Source: a bacterium
GTDB lineage: Bacteria > Electryoneota > Electryoneia > Electryoneales > Electryoneaceae
DNA length: 40,433 nucleotides
Direction: 5' to 3'
Assembly: GCA_028278125.1 (NCBI GenBank)
Contig: JANQEY010000235.1
Coordinates: forward strand, 1 to 40,433
The notes under the pieces were generated by a model. The model was given only the letters and a program-made list of their open reading frames with translations. It was not told where the DNA came from and did no database searches. Position numbers and translations under genes: made by a program. Numbering within the stretch: the first letter of the stretch is position 1; each line of letters begins with the position of its first letter. This document shows, piece by piece, positions 34,348 to 40,433 of the stretch.

Positions 34348-34836
34348 ATGAGTGATAAGATTAAACTTTTGATTGTCGATGATGAAGTTAAATTCCTTGA
34401 CGCAATCGCTAAACGTCTTGAAATGCGGGATTTTCAAGTTACGAAAGCCTATAACGGAGAGGATGCGGTAAAAATAGCAGGAGAAGAAAAATTTGACCTT
34501 GCTTTACTTGATCTGAAGATGCCCGGGATGGATGGAAAACAGGTGCTAGAGATATTAAAGAAGGAACATAAGTTCCTTGAGGTTATCATCCTTACAGGGC
34601 ATGGCTCCGTTGACAGCGCTGTAGAATGCACAAAACTGGGTGCTTATGGTTACTTGCCGAAACCGTATGAGATTGACAAGCTGATTGAAACTTTAAAAGA
34701 GGCATTTGAATTCAGGCTTAAGAAGAAGTTTCAGGCTGATGCGGCGAGGATGGACAAAATTATGAAGATTGCCACTGGTGAAAGTCCACTCGGAATTATC
34801 CGGAAGCTCCGGGAACTAGATGATGACGAGAAATAA
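34348..34836 (+). CDS. Stand-alone response-regulator receiver protein
   Basis: A 162-residue protein: a receiver domain (residues 1-120; D-D-E at about 10-12, acceptor Asp in LLDLKMPGMDG, Thr in ILTGHGS, Lys in YLPKP) plus a short basic helical tail (KKKFQADAARMDKIMK) and no output domain. It is very similar to the receiver fused to the preceding permease: both share AKRL, NGEDAVKI, LDLKMP-MDGKQ, VIILTGHGS-DSA and KLIE. A GGAG site precedes the ATG. It probably competes with or relays phosphate to the fused receiver, or reports to another target through its tail. An intrinsic terminator 22 bp after the stop ends the cluster. Confidence 0.93.
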   Translation: MSDKIKLLIVDDEVKFLDAIAKRLEMRDFQVTKAYNGEDAVKIAGEEKFDLALLDLKMPGMDGKQVLEILKKEHKFLEVIILTGHGSVDSAVECTKLGAYGYLPKPYEIDKLIETLKEAFEFRLKKKFQADAARMDKIMKIATGESPLGIIRKLRELDDDEK

Positions 34837-34858
34837 TCCTGGTAATTTGAGCTAAAAT

Positions 34859-34892
34859 AAATCGTCCGGTAATAACCGGACGATTTTTATTT
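34859..34892 (+). terminator. Intrinsic terminator after the kinase/permease/receiver cluster
   Basis: AAATCGTCCGGT pairs with ACCGGACGATTT (12 bp) around AATA, followed by TTATTT. The stem covers 34859-34886 with the T-rich tail to 34892. Strong Rho-independent terminator for the plus-strand cluster. Confidence 0.92.
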
Positions 34893-34900
34893 CAAGGAAG

Positions 34901-34919
34901 GATTTCGCTCCGCGAAATC
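34901..34919 (-). terminator. Hairpin after the FmdB gene (minus strand)
   Basis: GATTTCGC (34901-34908) pairs perfectly with GCGAAATC (34912-34919) around TCC. It lies 14 bp beyond the stop of the minus-strand FmdB gene; the T-content beyond it on that strand is modest. Confidence 0.45.
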
Positions 34920-34932
34920 AGCATTTACCTGC

Positions 34933-35136
34933 TCAAGTGAATGGATTTGAGTGAAAACTCGGCGTAGCGGCAGCCGTTGGTCCACTGCTGCTCGAGCGTA
35001 ACAGTATTCCGCCACCCATTAACCTGGTCACAGGTTTATTGCAATCGGGACATTTCTTTTCACTGTTGTCTGAAATGGAGTGGAATAGATCAAATGAATT
35101 GTCACATTTCCCACAGTGATATGTATATGTAGGCAT
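34933..35136 (-). CDS. FmdB-family zinc-ribbon protein
   Basis: A 67-residue protein from ATG 35136. The opening MPTYTYHCGKCDNSFDLFHS and the second knuckle KKCPDCNKPVTRLMGGG are the standard FmdB/putative-regulatory zinc ribbon, with two CXXC pairs for one zinc ion. The C-terminal tail is Ser/Ala/Pro-rich and disordered. The family is named after a formamidase-operon regulator, but most members have no proven role. It stands alone between the terminator of the receiver cluster and a 166-bp spacer, so context gives no clue to function. Confidence 0.92.
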   Translation of the reverse strand: MPTYTYHCGKCDNSFDLFHSISDNSEKKCPDCNKPVTRLMGGGILLRSSSSGPTAAATPSFHSNPFT

Positions 35137-35302
35137 CAAAACCTCAAAATATTATAATTACTATTGTTATATACTAATAATAAATCAAACAGAATTAATA
35201 ATCCTTCTATCTGTCCTGCCTGTTCATTAACTTTGATGATTCAAATTAGATTTTGATGTGACTCCAGAATTTACATCAGAGCCAGGAAAAGCAGCTTTAT
35301 AT

Positions 35303-35854
35303 CTATTTCGTTAGATTCTCCAGGTTCTTTTTAACAAACGGTTCCAGTCTTTCAAAAAGAAAATGGCTCCAGACGTTATCAACTATCCCTGCAAGCTCGC
35401 TGTCGATTTCTCCTGAACAATGAATATCAAGAATGACCTTAGTTCCATTTTCAACCGGCTGGTATTCATAGGTAACGACAAAGATTACAGCCTTCCCGGA
35501 TAATCCCAGTGGCCCTTCGTAGCGCAGTTTTTTCCCGCGGTCAGCGTATATGACTGTCGCGTGAAGTGCACCATTACCATCTTCATCAAATAATTCGAGA
35601 AACTTTCCGCCGGGTTTTGGTTCGATATAAAAAGCGTGTACTGAATCCGCAAAATGGTGATCCCACCATCCACTGATGTCACCGGTCATAACGTCAAAAG
35701 CCTGGTCAGGTGTCAGTGGTAGCTCCAGTTCATTGGAGATTCTGAAAGTGTTACCGGGTGGTAATTCTTCAACTTCACCATATCCCGGAAGATTCAGGAA
35801 CACCAGTGAAATCAGCAGTAGGAATAGCTGAATTACTCTTCTATTTCTCTTCAT
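35303..35854 (-). CDS. Exported SRPBCC (START/AHSA1-like) domain protein
   Basis: A 183-residue protein with a signal peptide (hydrophobic about 8-25, cleavage near GYG-EV) and one SRPBCC domain. Diagnostic features are ISNELELPLTPDQAFDVMTGDISGWWDHHF at about 40-70 (two segments), the central beta strands KPGGKFLELFDEDGNGALHATVIYADRGKKLRYEGPLG (several segments), and the long C-terminal helix WSHFLFERLEPFVKKNLENL. Proteins of this fold bind hydrophobic ligands in a deep cavity; most AHSA1-like members are cytoplasmic. Export to the periplasm suggests a lipid or other hydrophobic ligand there, which is inference. It lies 28 bp downstream of the deaminase gene. Confidence 0.8.
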   Translation of the reverse strand: MKRNRRVIQLFLLLISLVFLNLPGYGEVEELPPGNTFRISNELELPLTPDQAFDVMTGDISGWWDHHFADSVHAFYIEPKPGGKFLELFDEDGNGALHATVIYADRGKKLRYEGPLGLSGKAVIFVVTYEYQPVENGTKVILDIHCSGEIDSELAGIVDNVWSHFLFERLEPFVKKNLENLTK

Positions 35855-35882
35855 ACTGGCTCCTTGCTAGATATGAGATTAT

Positions 35883-36359
35883 CTAGGAGCTGACACCGTT
35901 ATTGATTCCAGACATATCGAGGTGAATAAATTCCGTAGATAATCCTTCATAAAGGGGTTCGTAAAATTCCCATTCCTCGGGATGGTATTCTTCCAGGTAA
36001 TATACTCTTGCTATGCCGCATGCCGCGATCATTTTTGCGCAGTTAAAGCAGGGCATTACGGTAGTATAAAGATCACATCCATCAACAGAGGGGCCATACC
36101 TTGCGGCTTGCGCAATCGCATTCATTTCAGCATGAACTGTACGAACACAATGGTTGTTCATTAACGCGTGCCCTATCTGGTCGCAGGTTCTGCTACCGGA
36201 TGGTGCTCCTCCATATCCTGAAGCGATTACTCTTTTATCCCTGACTATCACCGCTCCAACCCTTGCCCTGTCACAGGTCATAAACTGTGACCAGAATGTA
36301 GCTAACTCGATAAAACGGCGTTGCCACTTATACGGTATAACCGACTCCCTGGCGATCAC
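35883..36359 (-). CDS. Deoxycytidylate (dCMP) deaminase-like protein, ComEB family
   Basis: A 158-residue zinc-dependent deaminase. The metal site is intact: HAE at 76-78 (His76, catalytic Glu78) and PCFNC at 103-107 (Cys104, Cys107). The N-terminal ATFWSQFMTCDRARVGAVIV and SGYGGAPSGSRTCDQIGH are typical of dCMP deaminases, which convert dCMP to dUMP for thymidylate synthesis. The start is GTG 36359, supported by an AGGAG site at the right distance; no ATG fits. It sits 24 bp downstream of an RmlC gene and upstream of the SRPBCC gene on the same strand. Function is fairly sure, although related tRNA or riboflavin-pathway deaminases share the zinc motif. Confidence 0.87.
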   Translation of the reverse strand: MIARESVIPYKWQRRFIELATFWSQFMTCDRARVGAVIVRDKRVIASGYGGAPSGSRTCDQIGHALMNNHCVRTVHAEMNAIAQAARYGPSVDGCDLYTTVMPCFNCAKMIAACGIARVYYLEEYHPEEWEFYEPLYEGLSTEFIHLDMSGINNGVSS

Positions 36360-36383
36360 TTTTACTCCTGGTTGCTGATATTT

Positions 36384-36929
36384 TCAGATTTGAACTTTTT
36401 TTACCTCATTCAGGGTGGGATTATTCGCGTCCCTGTCCGACATGGATGGATTTTCGACCGGCCATTCTATTCCTACTTCCGGATCATTCCAGAGCAGAGC
36501 CTGCTGATCACTGGGATCGAAAAAGTCGGTCATACAATACAACAGGTGAACTTTGTCCGACAAAGTGCAGAAACCGTGTGCGGTGCCGGGAGGAAGGTAC
36601 ATCATTCGCCTGTTTTCCTCCGATATTTTTCTTCCTGCCCATCTGCCGAAGGTTGGTGAAGCTTCCCTTAAATCAACACCCACGTTATAAGCTGAGCCAC
36701 TGATAACTTTTACCAGTTTTCCCTGGGGTTTGTCGCATTGGTAATGCAGTCCCCTGAGCACGCCCTGGTTTAACGTGTAACTGTGGTTGAATTGAACAAA
36801 TGGGAGTTTTATGCCGGCGTCACGGAATTTATCCGCATGGTAACTTTCAGCGAGGAAACCACGGTCGTCCAGCATCACTTCCGGTTCAATTAGAAAGAGG
36901 CCGCTAATTTCTGTACGGTGAAAAAACAT
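36384..36929 (-). CDS. rfbC: dTDP-4-dehydrorhamnose 3,5-epimerase family (RmlC-like), copy A
   Basis: A 181-residue cupin enzyme. The catalytic-His region GVLRGLHYQ (His62) and KPQGKLVKVISGSAYNVGVDLR are the RmlC signature. The later YLPPGTAHGFCTLSD and FFDPSDQQALLWNDPEVGIEWP complete the family pattern. RmlC epimerises C3 and C5 of dTDP-4-keto-6-deoxyglucose on the way to dTDP-L-rhamnose; some paralogues make only one epimerisation for other deoxysugars. It follows a second RmlC gene by 24 bp. No rmlA, rmlB or rmlD gene is in the window. Confidence 0.9.
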   Translation of the reverse strand: MFFHRTEISGLFLIEPEVMLDDRGFLAESYHADKFRDAGIKLPFVQFNHSYTLNQGVLRGLHYQCDKPQGKLVKVISGSAYNVGVDLREASPTFGRWAGRKISEENRRMMYLPPGTAHGFCTLSDKVHLLYCMTDFFDPSDQQALLWNDPEVGIEWPVENPSMSDRDANNPTLNEVKKVQI

Positions 36930-36953
36930 ATGTCGTCTTTTAAAATCCCTGGA

Positions 36954-37502
36954 TCAGGGTATATAATCAGTGAGTTCTATTGAATCAAGTGCCGGATTCA
37001 GTTTGTCTTTATCTGATAGTATGGGATTATTTATCGGCCATTTTATATTAATCTCAGGATCATTCCAGGCTAGTCCCCGTTCGTCCTCACGGGAATAAAA
37101 ATCGGTGCATTTATAGAGGAAATCCGCCTCATCCGAAAGCACACAAAATCCATGAGCCAAGCCCGGTGGCAAGTAAAGCATTCGTTTATTTTCGCTGGAA
37201 ATTTTATATCCTGCCCATTTACCGAATGTTGGCGATCCTTTCCTGATATCAACACCAACATCAAATACTTCACCCTTAGCAACCCGTACCAGTTTTCCCT
37301 GGGGTTGGGTTAACTGGTAATGGAGTCCTCTCAGGACTCCTTTTGTAGAACGGCTGTGATTGTCCTGGACGAACGAACAGTTTATACCGGCTTCCTTGAA
37401 TCTCTCAGCGTGGAAAATTTCCAGGAAAAAGCCGCGTTCATCTTTAAAAACCTGCGGTTCTATGAGATACATTCCATCGATCTCTGTCGAATGAAATCTC
37501 AT
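36954..37502 (-). CDS. rfbC: dTDP-4-dehydrorhamnose 3,5-epimerase family (RmlC-like), copy B
   Basis: A 182-residue paralogue of copy A, from ATG 37502 (GGAG site; the frame runs open 13 codons upstream, into the lptG 3' end, but this start aligns with copy A). His61 lies in GVLRGLHYQLTQPQGKLV, followed by GEVFDVGVDIRKGSPTFGKWAGY, MLYLPPGLAHGFCVLSDEADFLY and LAWNDPEINIKWP. Copies A and B are similar over their full length but clearly diverged, for example at QDNHS versus QFNHS and in the C-terminal tail. They may act on different sugars or as different 3- and 5-epimerases; this cannot be told from sequence alone. It starts 26 bp after lptG. Confidence 0.92.
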   Translation of the reverse strand: MRFHSTEIDGMYLIEPQVFKDERGFFLEIFHAERFKEAGINCSFVQDNHSRSTKGVLRGLHYQLTQPQGKLVRVAKGEVFDVGVDIRKGSPTFGKWAGYKISSENKRMLYLPPGLAHGFCVLSDEADFLYKCTDFYSREDERGLAWNDPEINIKWPINNPILSDKDKLNPALDSIELTDYIP

Positions 37503-37527
37503 GTATTCTCCATCTTTTAACTGTGGA

Positions 37528-38601
37528 TTATTTTGGTGCACGAATATAGAGAACTAATCCTATGACAAGAAATATAAAATTTCCTATCCAGGCGGCTAAC
37601 CATGGTTCCAGGATCTCTTTGTAACCGAGAACTTTGCCAACCTGCATCATTCCAAAATATAGGAAAGAGATCAACAGGCTGATGGTAACGCCGAAAATAG
37701 CGCCACTTCTCCTCCGGACTGCTGATACCGGGACACCGAATAAGACTATAATAAATCCCGCGAATGGAAGCGCGACCTTGCTGTGAATATCCACAACCCA
37801 GCGGTGAGTTCTCCCACCGGTCATTTTTATCCGTTCAGTGAATGCCTGCAATTCCTTCAAACCCATTTCCTCGGGTTCAACCTTCAGCTCCACGAGGTCT
37901 TCAGGTTTGATTGATAAAGCCATTTTTAACCGTTTGGTTGACTCAGCCTGTTCGTTCCCATTGTTGAAAGTCCGTTTAAGAGCATCCTGGAAAACCCATG
38001 CTGAGCCGTTCCAAAGCATACTTTTAGCGCTCACCCGTTCTACAATCCTGTTTTCTTCCAGGCGGTAGAAGTCAATTCCCCTGCCGGTCAGGCTTTTTGG
38101 CTGGTAGAGATCTAGGTGCAGAACCTCGTTTTTCCCGGTCTGGAGGTAAACCTGTCCCTGGTCAAGCAGTCGCCAGTCAACCTTTCCTCTCACCTGGCTT
38201 CTCCAGATTGCAAGCCTCTCCTTATTCGTATACGGGACCAGGGTTTCGCCGAAATAATATGCCCCGACGCTGAGGATCAGACCGATAAAGGCGAGATGCA
38301 GAAGGTGGCGGTGGAGGGGAATACCCGAAGCGGTCATTGCCAGAAGTTCATTCGATGAGGTTAATCCGCCAATACAGAACATTGTTGCCAGCAGCATCGC
38401 TACCGGGTATACAAGATACAGGATATATGGTATGTAGAGGATGTAATATCTCAGGATTTCGCTTTTTGGAACACCCTTATCGAGGAATTTATCCAGGTTC
38501 TCTATCGGATCTACAACAAGGTAGATGCTCAGTGCAGCAATTGTTGCCAGGAGGAAAAACTGGAAAAATCTGCGGGCGACATAACGGTCAACTATTGGCA
38601 T
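37528..38601 (-). CDS. lptG: LptG, permease subunit of the LPS export ABC transporter
   Basis: A 357-residue YjgP/YjgQ-family protein. Three N-terminal transmembrane helices (about 14-32, 50-75, 94-114) precede a periplasmic beta-jellyroll (about 130-265), and three helices follow at the C-terminus. The motifs IVDRYVARRFFQFF, ELLAMTASGIPLHR (coupling region contacting the ATPase LptB) and VVDIHSKVALPFAGFIIVLFGVP are typical. With LptF and LptB it extracts lipopolysaccharide from the inner membrane. Its start lies inside the 3' end of lptF (overlap about 14 bp), indicating coupled translation. GTG 38610 is an alternative start. Confidence 0.92.
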   Translation of the reverse strand: MPIVDRYVARRFFQFFLLATIAALSIYLVVDPIENLDKFLDKGVPKSEILRYYILYIPYILYLVYPVAMLLATMFCIGGLTSSNELLAMTASGIPLHRHLLHLAFIGLILSVGAYYFGETLVPYTNKERLAIWRSQVRGKVDWRLLDQGQVYLQTGKNEVLHLDLYQPKSLTGRGIDFYRLEENRIVERVSAKSMLWNGSAWVFQDALKRTFNNGNEQAESTKRLKMALSIKPEDLVELKVEPEEMGLKELQAFTERIKMTGGRTHRWVVDIHSKVALPFAGFIIVLFGVPVSAVRRRSGAIFGVTISLLISFLYFGMMQVGKVLGYKEILEPWLAAWIGNFIFLVIGLVLYIRAPK

Positions 38602-39928
38602 CTGTGTCACCCGGGTTTGATTGATCGGTCTTCAGGGTTTTTGAGTCACTATTTGATTCTTTTTCTATGCTGCCGGATTCCTTTATCCTGCGTTCCTCTT
38701 CAAGCCTGGCATATTCTTCGACCTCTGCATCTGTAAGCTTCCAGCCTGTTTTGTCTTCCTCTTCATCAAGTCGTTTCTTCTGCCACGGGAACTGGATAAT
38801 CGAGTGCTGTCTCATTTCAAGACGGATCAGGATTAATCCCAGCAGAAACAGGAGCATGTTCGGTGACCACATTGCCAGCCATGGCGTTACAACCCCCCGG
38901 TCAGCAAGGTCTTCACCTCCAATCAGGAATACCCAGTAGAGAAGGAAGAAGAATACGGAAAAACCTCCGGACACTCCCAAACCTCCCTTGTGAAGTTTTA
39001 TTCCCAGGGGTGCACCAATCATCACAAACACTATCACTGCCGCCGAGATTGAGAATTTTTTATGGTATTCAACTTTGTAACGGTTCATCTGTTTCTTTTG
39101 CCGTTCAGGATCGGGACGTTGTTTTAATTCTTCGATACGCCCATTCAGTTGCTTAAGGCTCAGCTCCCGATCCCCCCGGTATCCCTTTTCACGACGGTGC
39201 AGTAATTGATCAGAAGCGTCAATCCTGAAGAGAGCCTCCTCGAATTCTAAAACTTCGTATCCCTCTGGTTCCTCCCGTTTCATCTGGTGGATTTCGCCAT
39301 TAAATAGTTTAAACTGGTACATCCCGAGCGTGTCAATAAAGGCTAGTTTACCACTATCGGCGACAACGGTAGCCGGTTGCCTGGAATCCGAGTCGTCGAA
39401 TATCGTCAGGGAATAGAGCATATCCGTTTCGGGATTAATCCTTTTGACCAGCAATGTCTGCTTTGGTATATCCTTGGTGAAAATACCCTCTCTTATGGCA
39501 ACATTGGGCTTTTTTTTCCTGATGGAGATTGTTAATAATTTATTCCGGTGATTAAAGTCGGGTAAAATCTGGTCCTGGAAATAAAGAGAAAAAGCACCCA
39601 CAAACATCGCGGCAATCAAGGTTGGTTGGATCAGTTTCAGGAGGCTGAGCCCGGACGCTTTCATCGCCACAATTTCGAAATCACCTGCCAGCCTTCCGTA
39701 CGCCATGAGGCAGGCTATCAGAACACTCATCGGTACCGCAAGCGTTAGTATCCATGCCAGGTTGAGGAAAAAGAATTCGACGATAATATTCCAGCTTAAT
39801 CCCTGGCCAACTATCCGGTTAAGCATCCTGAACGCAAGGTTCAGGGTGAATAACAGCATTATCAGTGATATACTGATAAAAAAGGGAGGGATAAGCTCAC
39901 GAATTATGTAGCGGCCAAGAATTCTCAT
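38588..39928 (-). CDS. lptF: LptF, permease subunit of the LPS export ABC transporter
   Basis: A 446-residue protein from ATG 39928, the partner of LptG. N-terminal LGRYIIRELIPPFFISISLIMLLFTLN begins the first helix (two segments), and YGRLAGDFEIVAMKASGLSLLK is the conserved coupling helix. A periplasmic jellyroll with a helical insertion (LSLKQLNGRIEELKQRPDPERQKKQ; two segments) lies in the middle, followed by three helices including MIGAPLGIKLHKGG. The C-terminus has an extra charged tail of about 80 residues (LDEEEDKTGWKLTDAEVEEYARLEEERRIKESG; several segments) not found in typical LptF. This tail ends in a Ser/Asp/Asn-rich stretch, may be cytoplasmic, and overlaps the start of lptG. Confidence 0.93.
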   Translation of the reverse strand: MRILGRYIIRELIPPFFISISLIMLLFTLNLAFRMLNRIVGQGLSWNIIVEFFFLNLAWILTLAVPMSVLIACLMAYGRLAGDFEIVAMKASGLSLLKLIQPTLIAAMFVGAFSLYFQDQILPDFNHRNKLLTISIRKKKPNVAIREGIFTKDIPKQTLLVKRINPETDMLYSLTIFDDSDSRQPATVVADSGKLAFIDTLGMYQFKLFNGEIHQMKREEPEGYEVLEFEEALFRIDASDQLLHRREKGYRGDRELSLKQLNGRIEELKQRPDPERQKKQMNRYKVEYHKKFSISAAVIVFVMIGAPLGIKLHKGGLGVSGGFSVFFFLLYWVFLIGGEDLADRGVVTPWLAMWSPNMLLFLLGLILIRLEMRQHSIIQFPWQKKRLDEEEDKTGWKLTDAEVEEYARLEEERRIKESGSIEKESNSDSKTLKTDQSNPGDTDANS

Positions 39929-40132
39929 CAACTAAACCAATCAGGGCGGATCTTAAAAATACTGACATTGTAAAATATACACGAGTTCGAGATAAAACTG
40001 TTCCCGTGGAGACAACTGAAAATCAGCAGCAAAGTTAGTTAAATATATGTAGTAACGGTAGCGATTTTTTCCAGGCTATAAATGGATGCTCTAAAAATTC
40101 TCCAGAAATCTCCAAAAGTATTGCAGTATGGA

Positions 40133-40181
40133 TTGACACAGATTAAATTAAGGAAGCCTAACTTAGGTTAATCTAACTTTT
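40133..40181 (+). promoter_or_regulatory. DtxR/MntR-type operator and promoter of the repressor gene
   Basis: TTAGGTTAATCTAACTTTT (40163-40181) matches the DtxR/IdeR consensus TTAGGTTAGGCTAACCTAA at 14 of 19 positions, including TTAGGTTA and CTAAC. A second, overlapping 11-bp palindrome CCTAA-C-TTAGG occupies 40157-40167. TTGACA at 40133-40138 is a perfect -35 box; the -10 would fall at or just before the palindromes (no good TATAAT match), so a bound repressor would block the promoter. The operator ends 10 bp before the ATG of a DtxR-family gene, so autoregulation by metal is likely. Confidence 0.75.
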
Positions 40182-40191
40182 GGATGAGATT

Positions 40192-40433
40192 ATGAAACGT
40201 CAAAGCTATAGTGTATCTTCTTCCGCAGAGGAATATTTATTAACACTTTACAGGTATGAGTACGAAGGAAAGAGAGCAGGGACAAGCGAGTTGGCAAAAC
40301 TTTTTGGGGTTAAAGCTCCCTCTGTAACAGGGATGTTACGCCGACTCTATAATCGTGGTTGGGTGCACTATCGCCGTTATCGTCCGGCAGAATTAACACC
40401 GGCCGGCAGGGCGTTAGCGGTACGTTTGATTCG
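40192..40433 (+). CDS. DtxR/MntR-family metal-dependent repressor, partial (3' end outside window)
   Basis: Open from ATG 40192 to the window end (80 complete codons). The N-terminal winged helix-turn-helix is clear: SSAEEYLLTLYRYE at about 10-23, then TSELAKLFGVKAPSVTGMLRRL (about 31-52; two segments) as the recognition helix region, and YRPAELTPAGRALAVRLIR. These match the iron-dependent repressor family (DtxR, MntR, IdeR, TroR). The metal-binding and dimerisation domain lies beyond the window, so iron versus manganese cannot be decided. It is preceded by a DtxR-like palindrome and diverges from lptF across 263 bp. Confidence 0.88.
   Translation, partial: MKRQSYSVSSSAEEYLLTLYRYEYEGKRAGTSELAKLFGVKAPSVTGMLRRLYNRGWVHYRRYRPAELTPAGRALAVRLI

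Noticed and set aside
38337..38624. 95-codon plus-strand frame
   Set aside because: Antisense to lptG and the end of lptF; no evidence for expression.

Overview
The window reads as a chromosomal segment of an uncultured Gram-negative bacterium, most plausibly a candidate lineage of the FCB group (Fibrobacterota/Chlorobiota/Bacteroidota and relatives). Support: an outer membrane (LptF/LptG, a TonB-dependent receptor), a bacterial geranylgeranylglyceryl-phosphate (GGGP) synthase of the kind reported in FCB bacteria, a BtuG-like propeller lipoprotein next to BtuB, moderate GC, and many exported proteins without clear family. The phylum cannot be fixed by reading alone. I see no rRNA, tRNA, CRISPR array, insertion sequence or phage gene.

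Layout. 1-2144 (minus): HlyD-type adaptor, VTC-domain protein and the 5' part of a DUF4956 membrane protein. 2361-6216 (plus): a cobalamin riboswitch, a possible 59-codon leader ORF, a BtuB-like receptor and a BtuG-like lipoprotein, i.e. a B12-controlled uptake operon. 6254-8739 (minus): two tandem HD-GYP proteins. 8953-19153 (plus): a core block with cinA, thpR, recA, recX, two small membrane proteins, alaS, GGGP synthase, a DUF418 protein and rpmB. 19248-23393 (minus): two glycine-rich exported paralogues, then two membrane-anchored SGNH-like paralogues. 23683-26525 (minus): an octahaem HAO-family cytochrome overlapping a NapC/NirT-type membrane multihaem cytochrome, a likely quinol-linked nitrogen-oxide or hydroxylamine redox module. 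26807-34836 (plus): a cytoplasmic hybrid histidine kinase, then a membrane histidine kinase, a CBS-pair protein, a receiver domain fused to an SLC13/DASS-type permease, and a stand-alone receiver. 34933-39928 (minus): FmdB zinc ribbon, exported SRPBCC protein, dCMP-deaminase-like protein, two tandem RmlC epimerases, LptG and LptF. 40192-40433 (plus): the start of a DtxR/MntR-family repressor behind a near-consensus DtxR-type operator.

The most unusual content is the kinase / CBS / receiver-permease / receiver cluster (29907-34836). It looks like a phosphorelay that acts directly on a transporter, and the positions of the permease's SNT signature motifs read SEH and SDG. Second is the B12 operon, where a hairpin covers the Shine-Dalgarno of a short ORF whose stop codon overlaps the ribosome site of btuB. 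A theme of the whole window is tandem paralogue pairs: HD-GYP, glycine-rich proteins, SGNH proteins, RmlC, and the two similar receivers.
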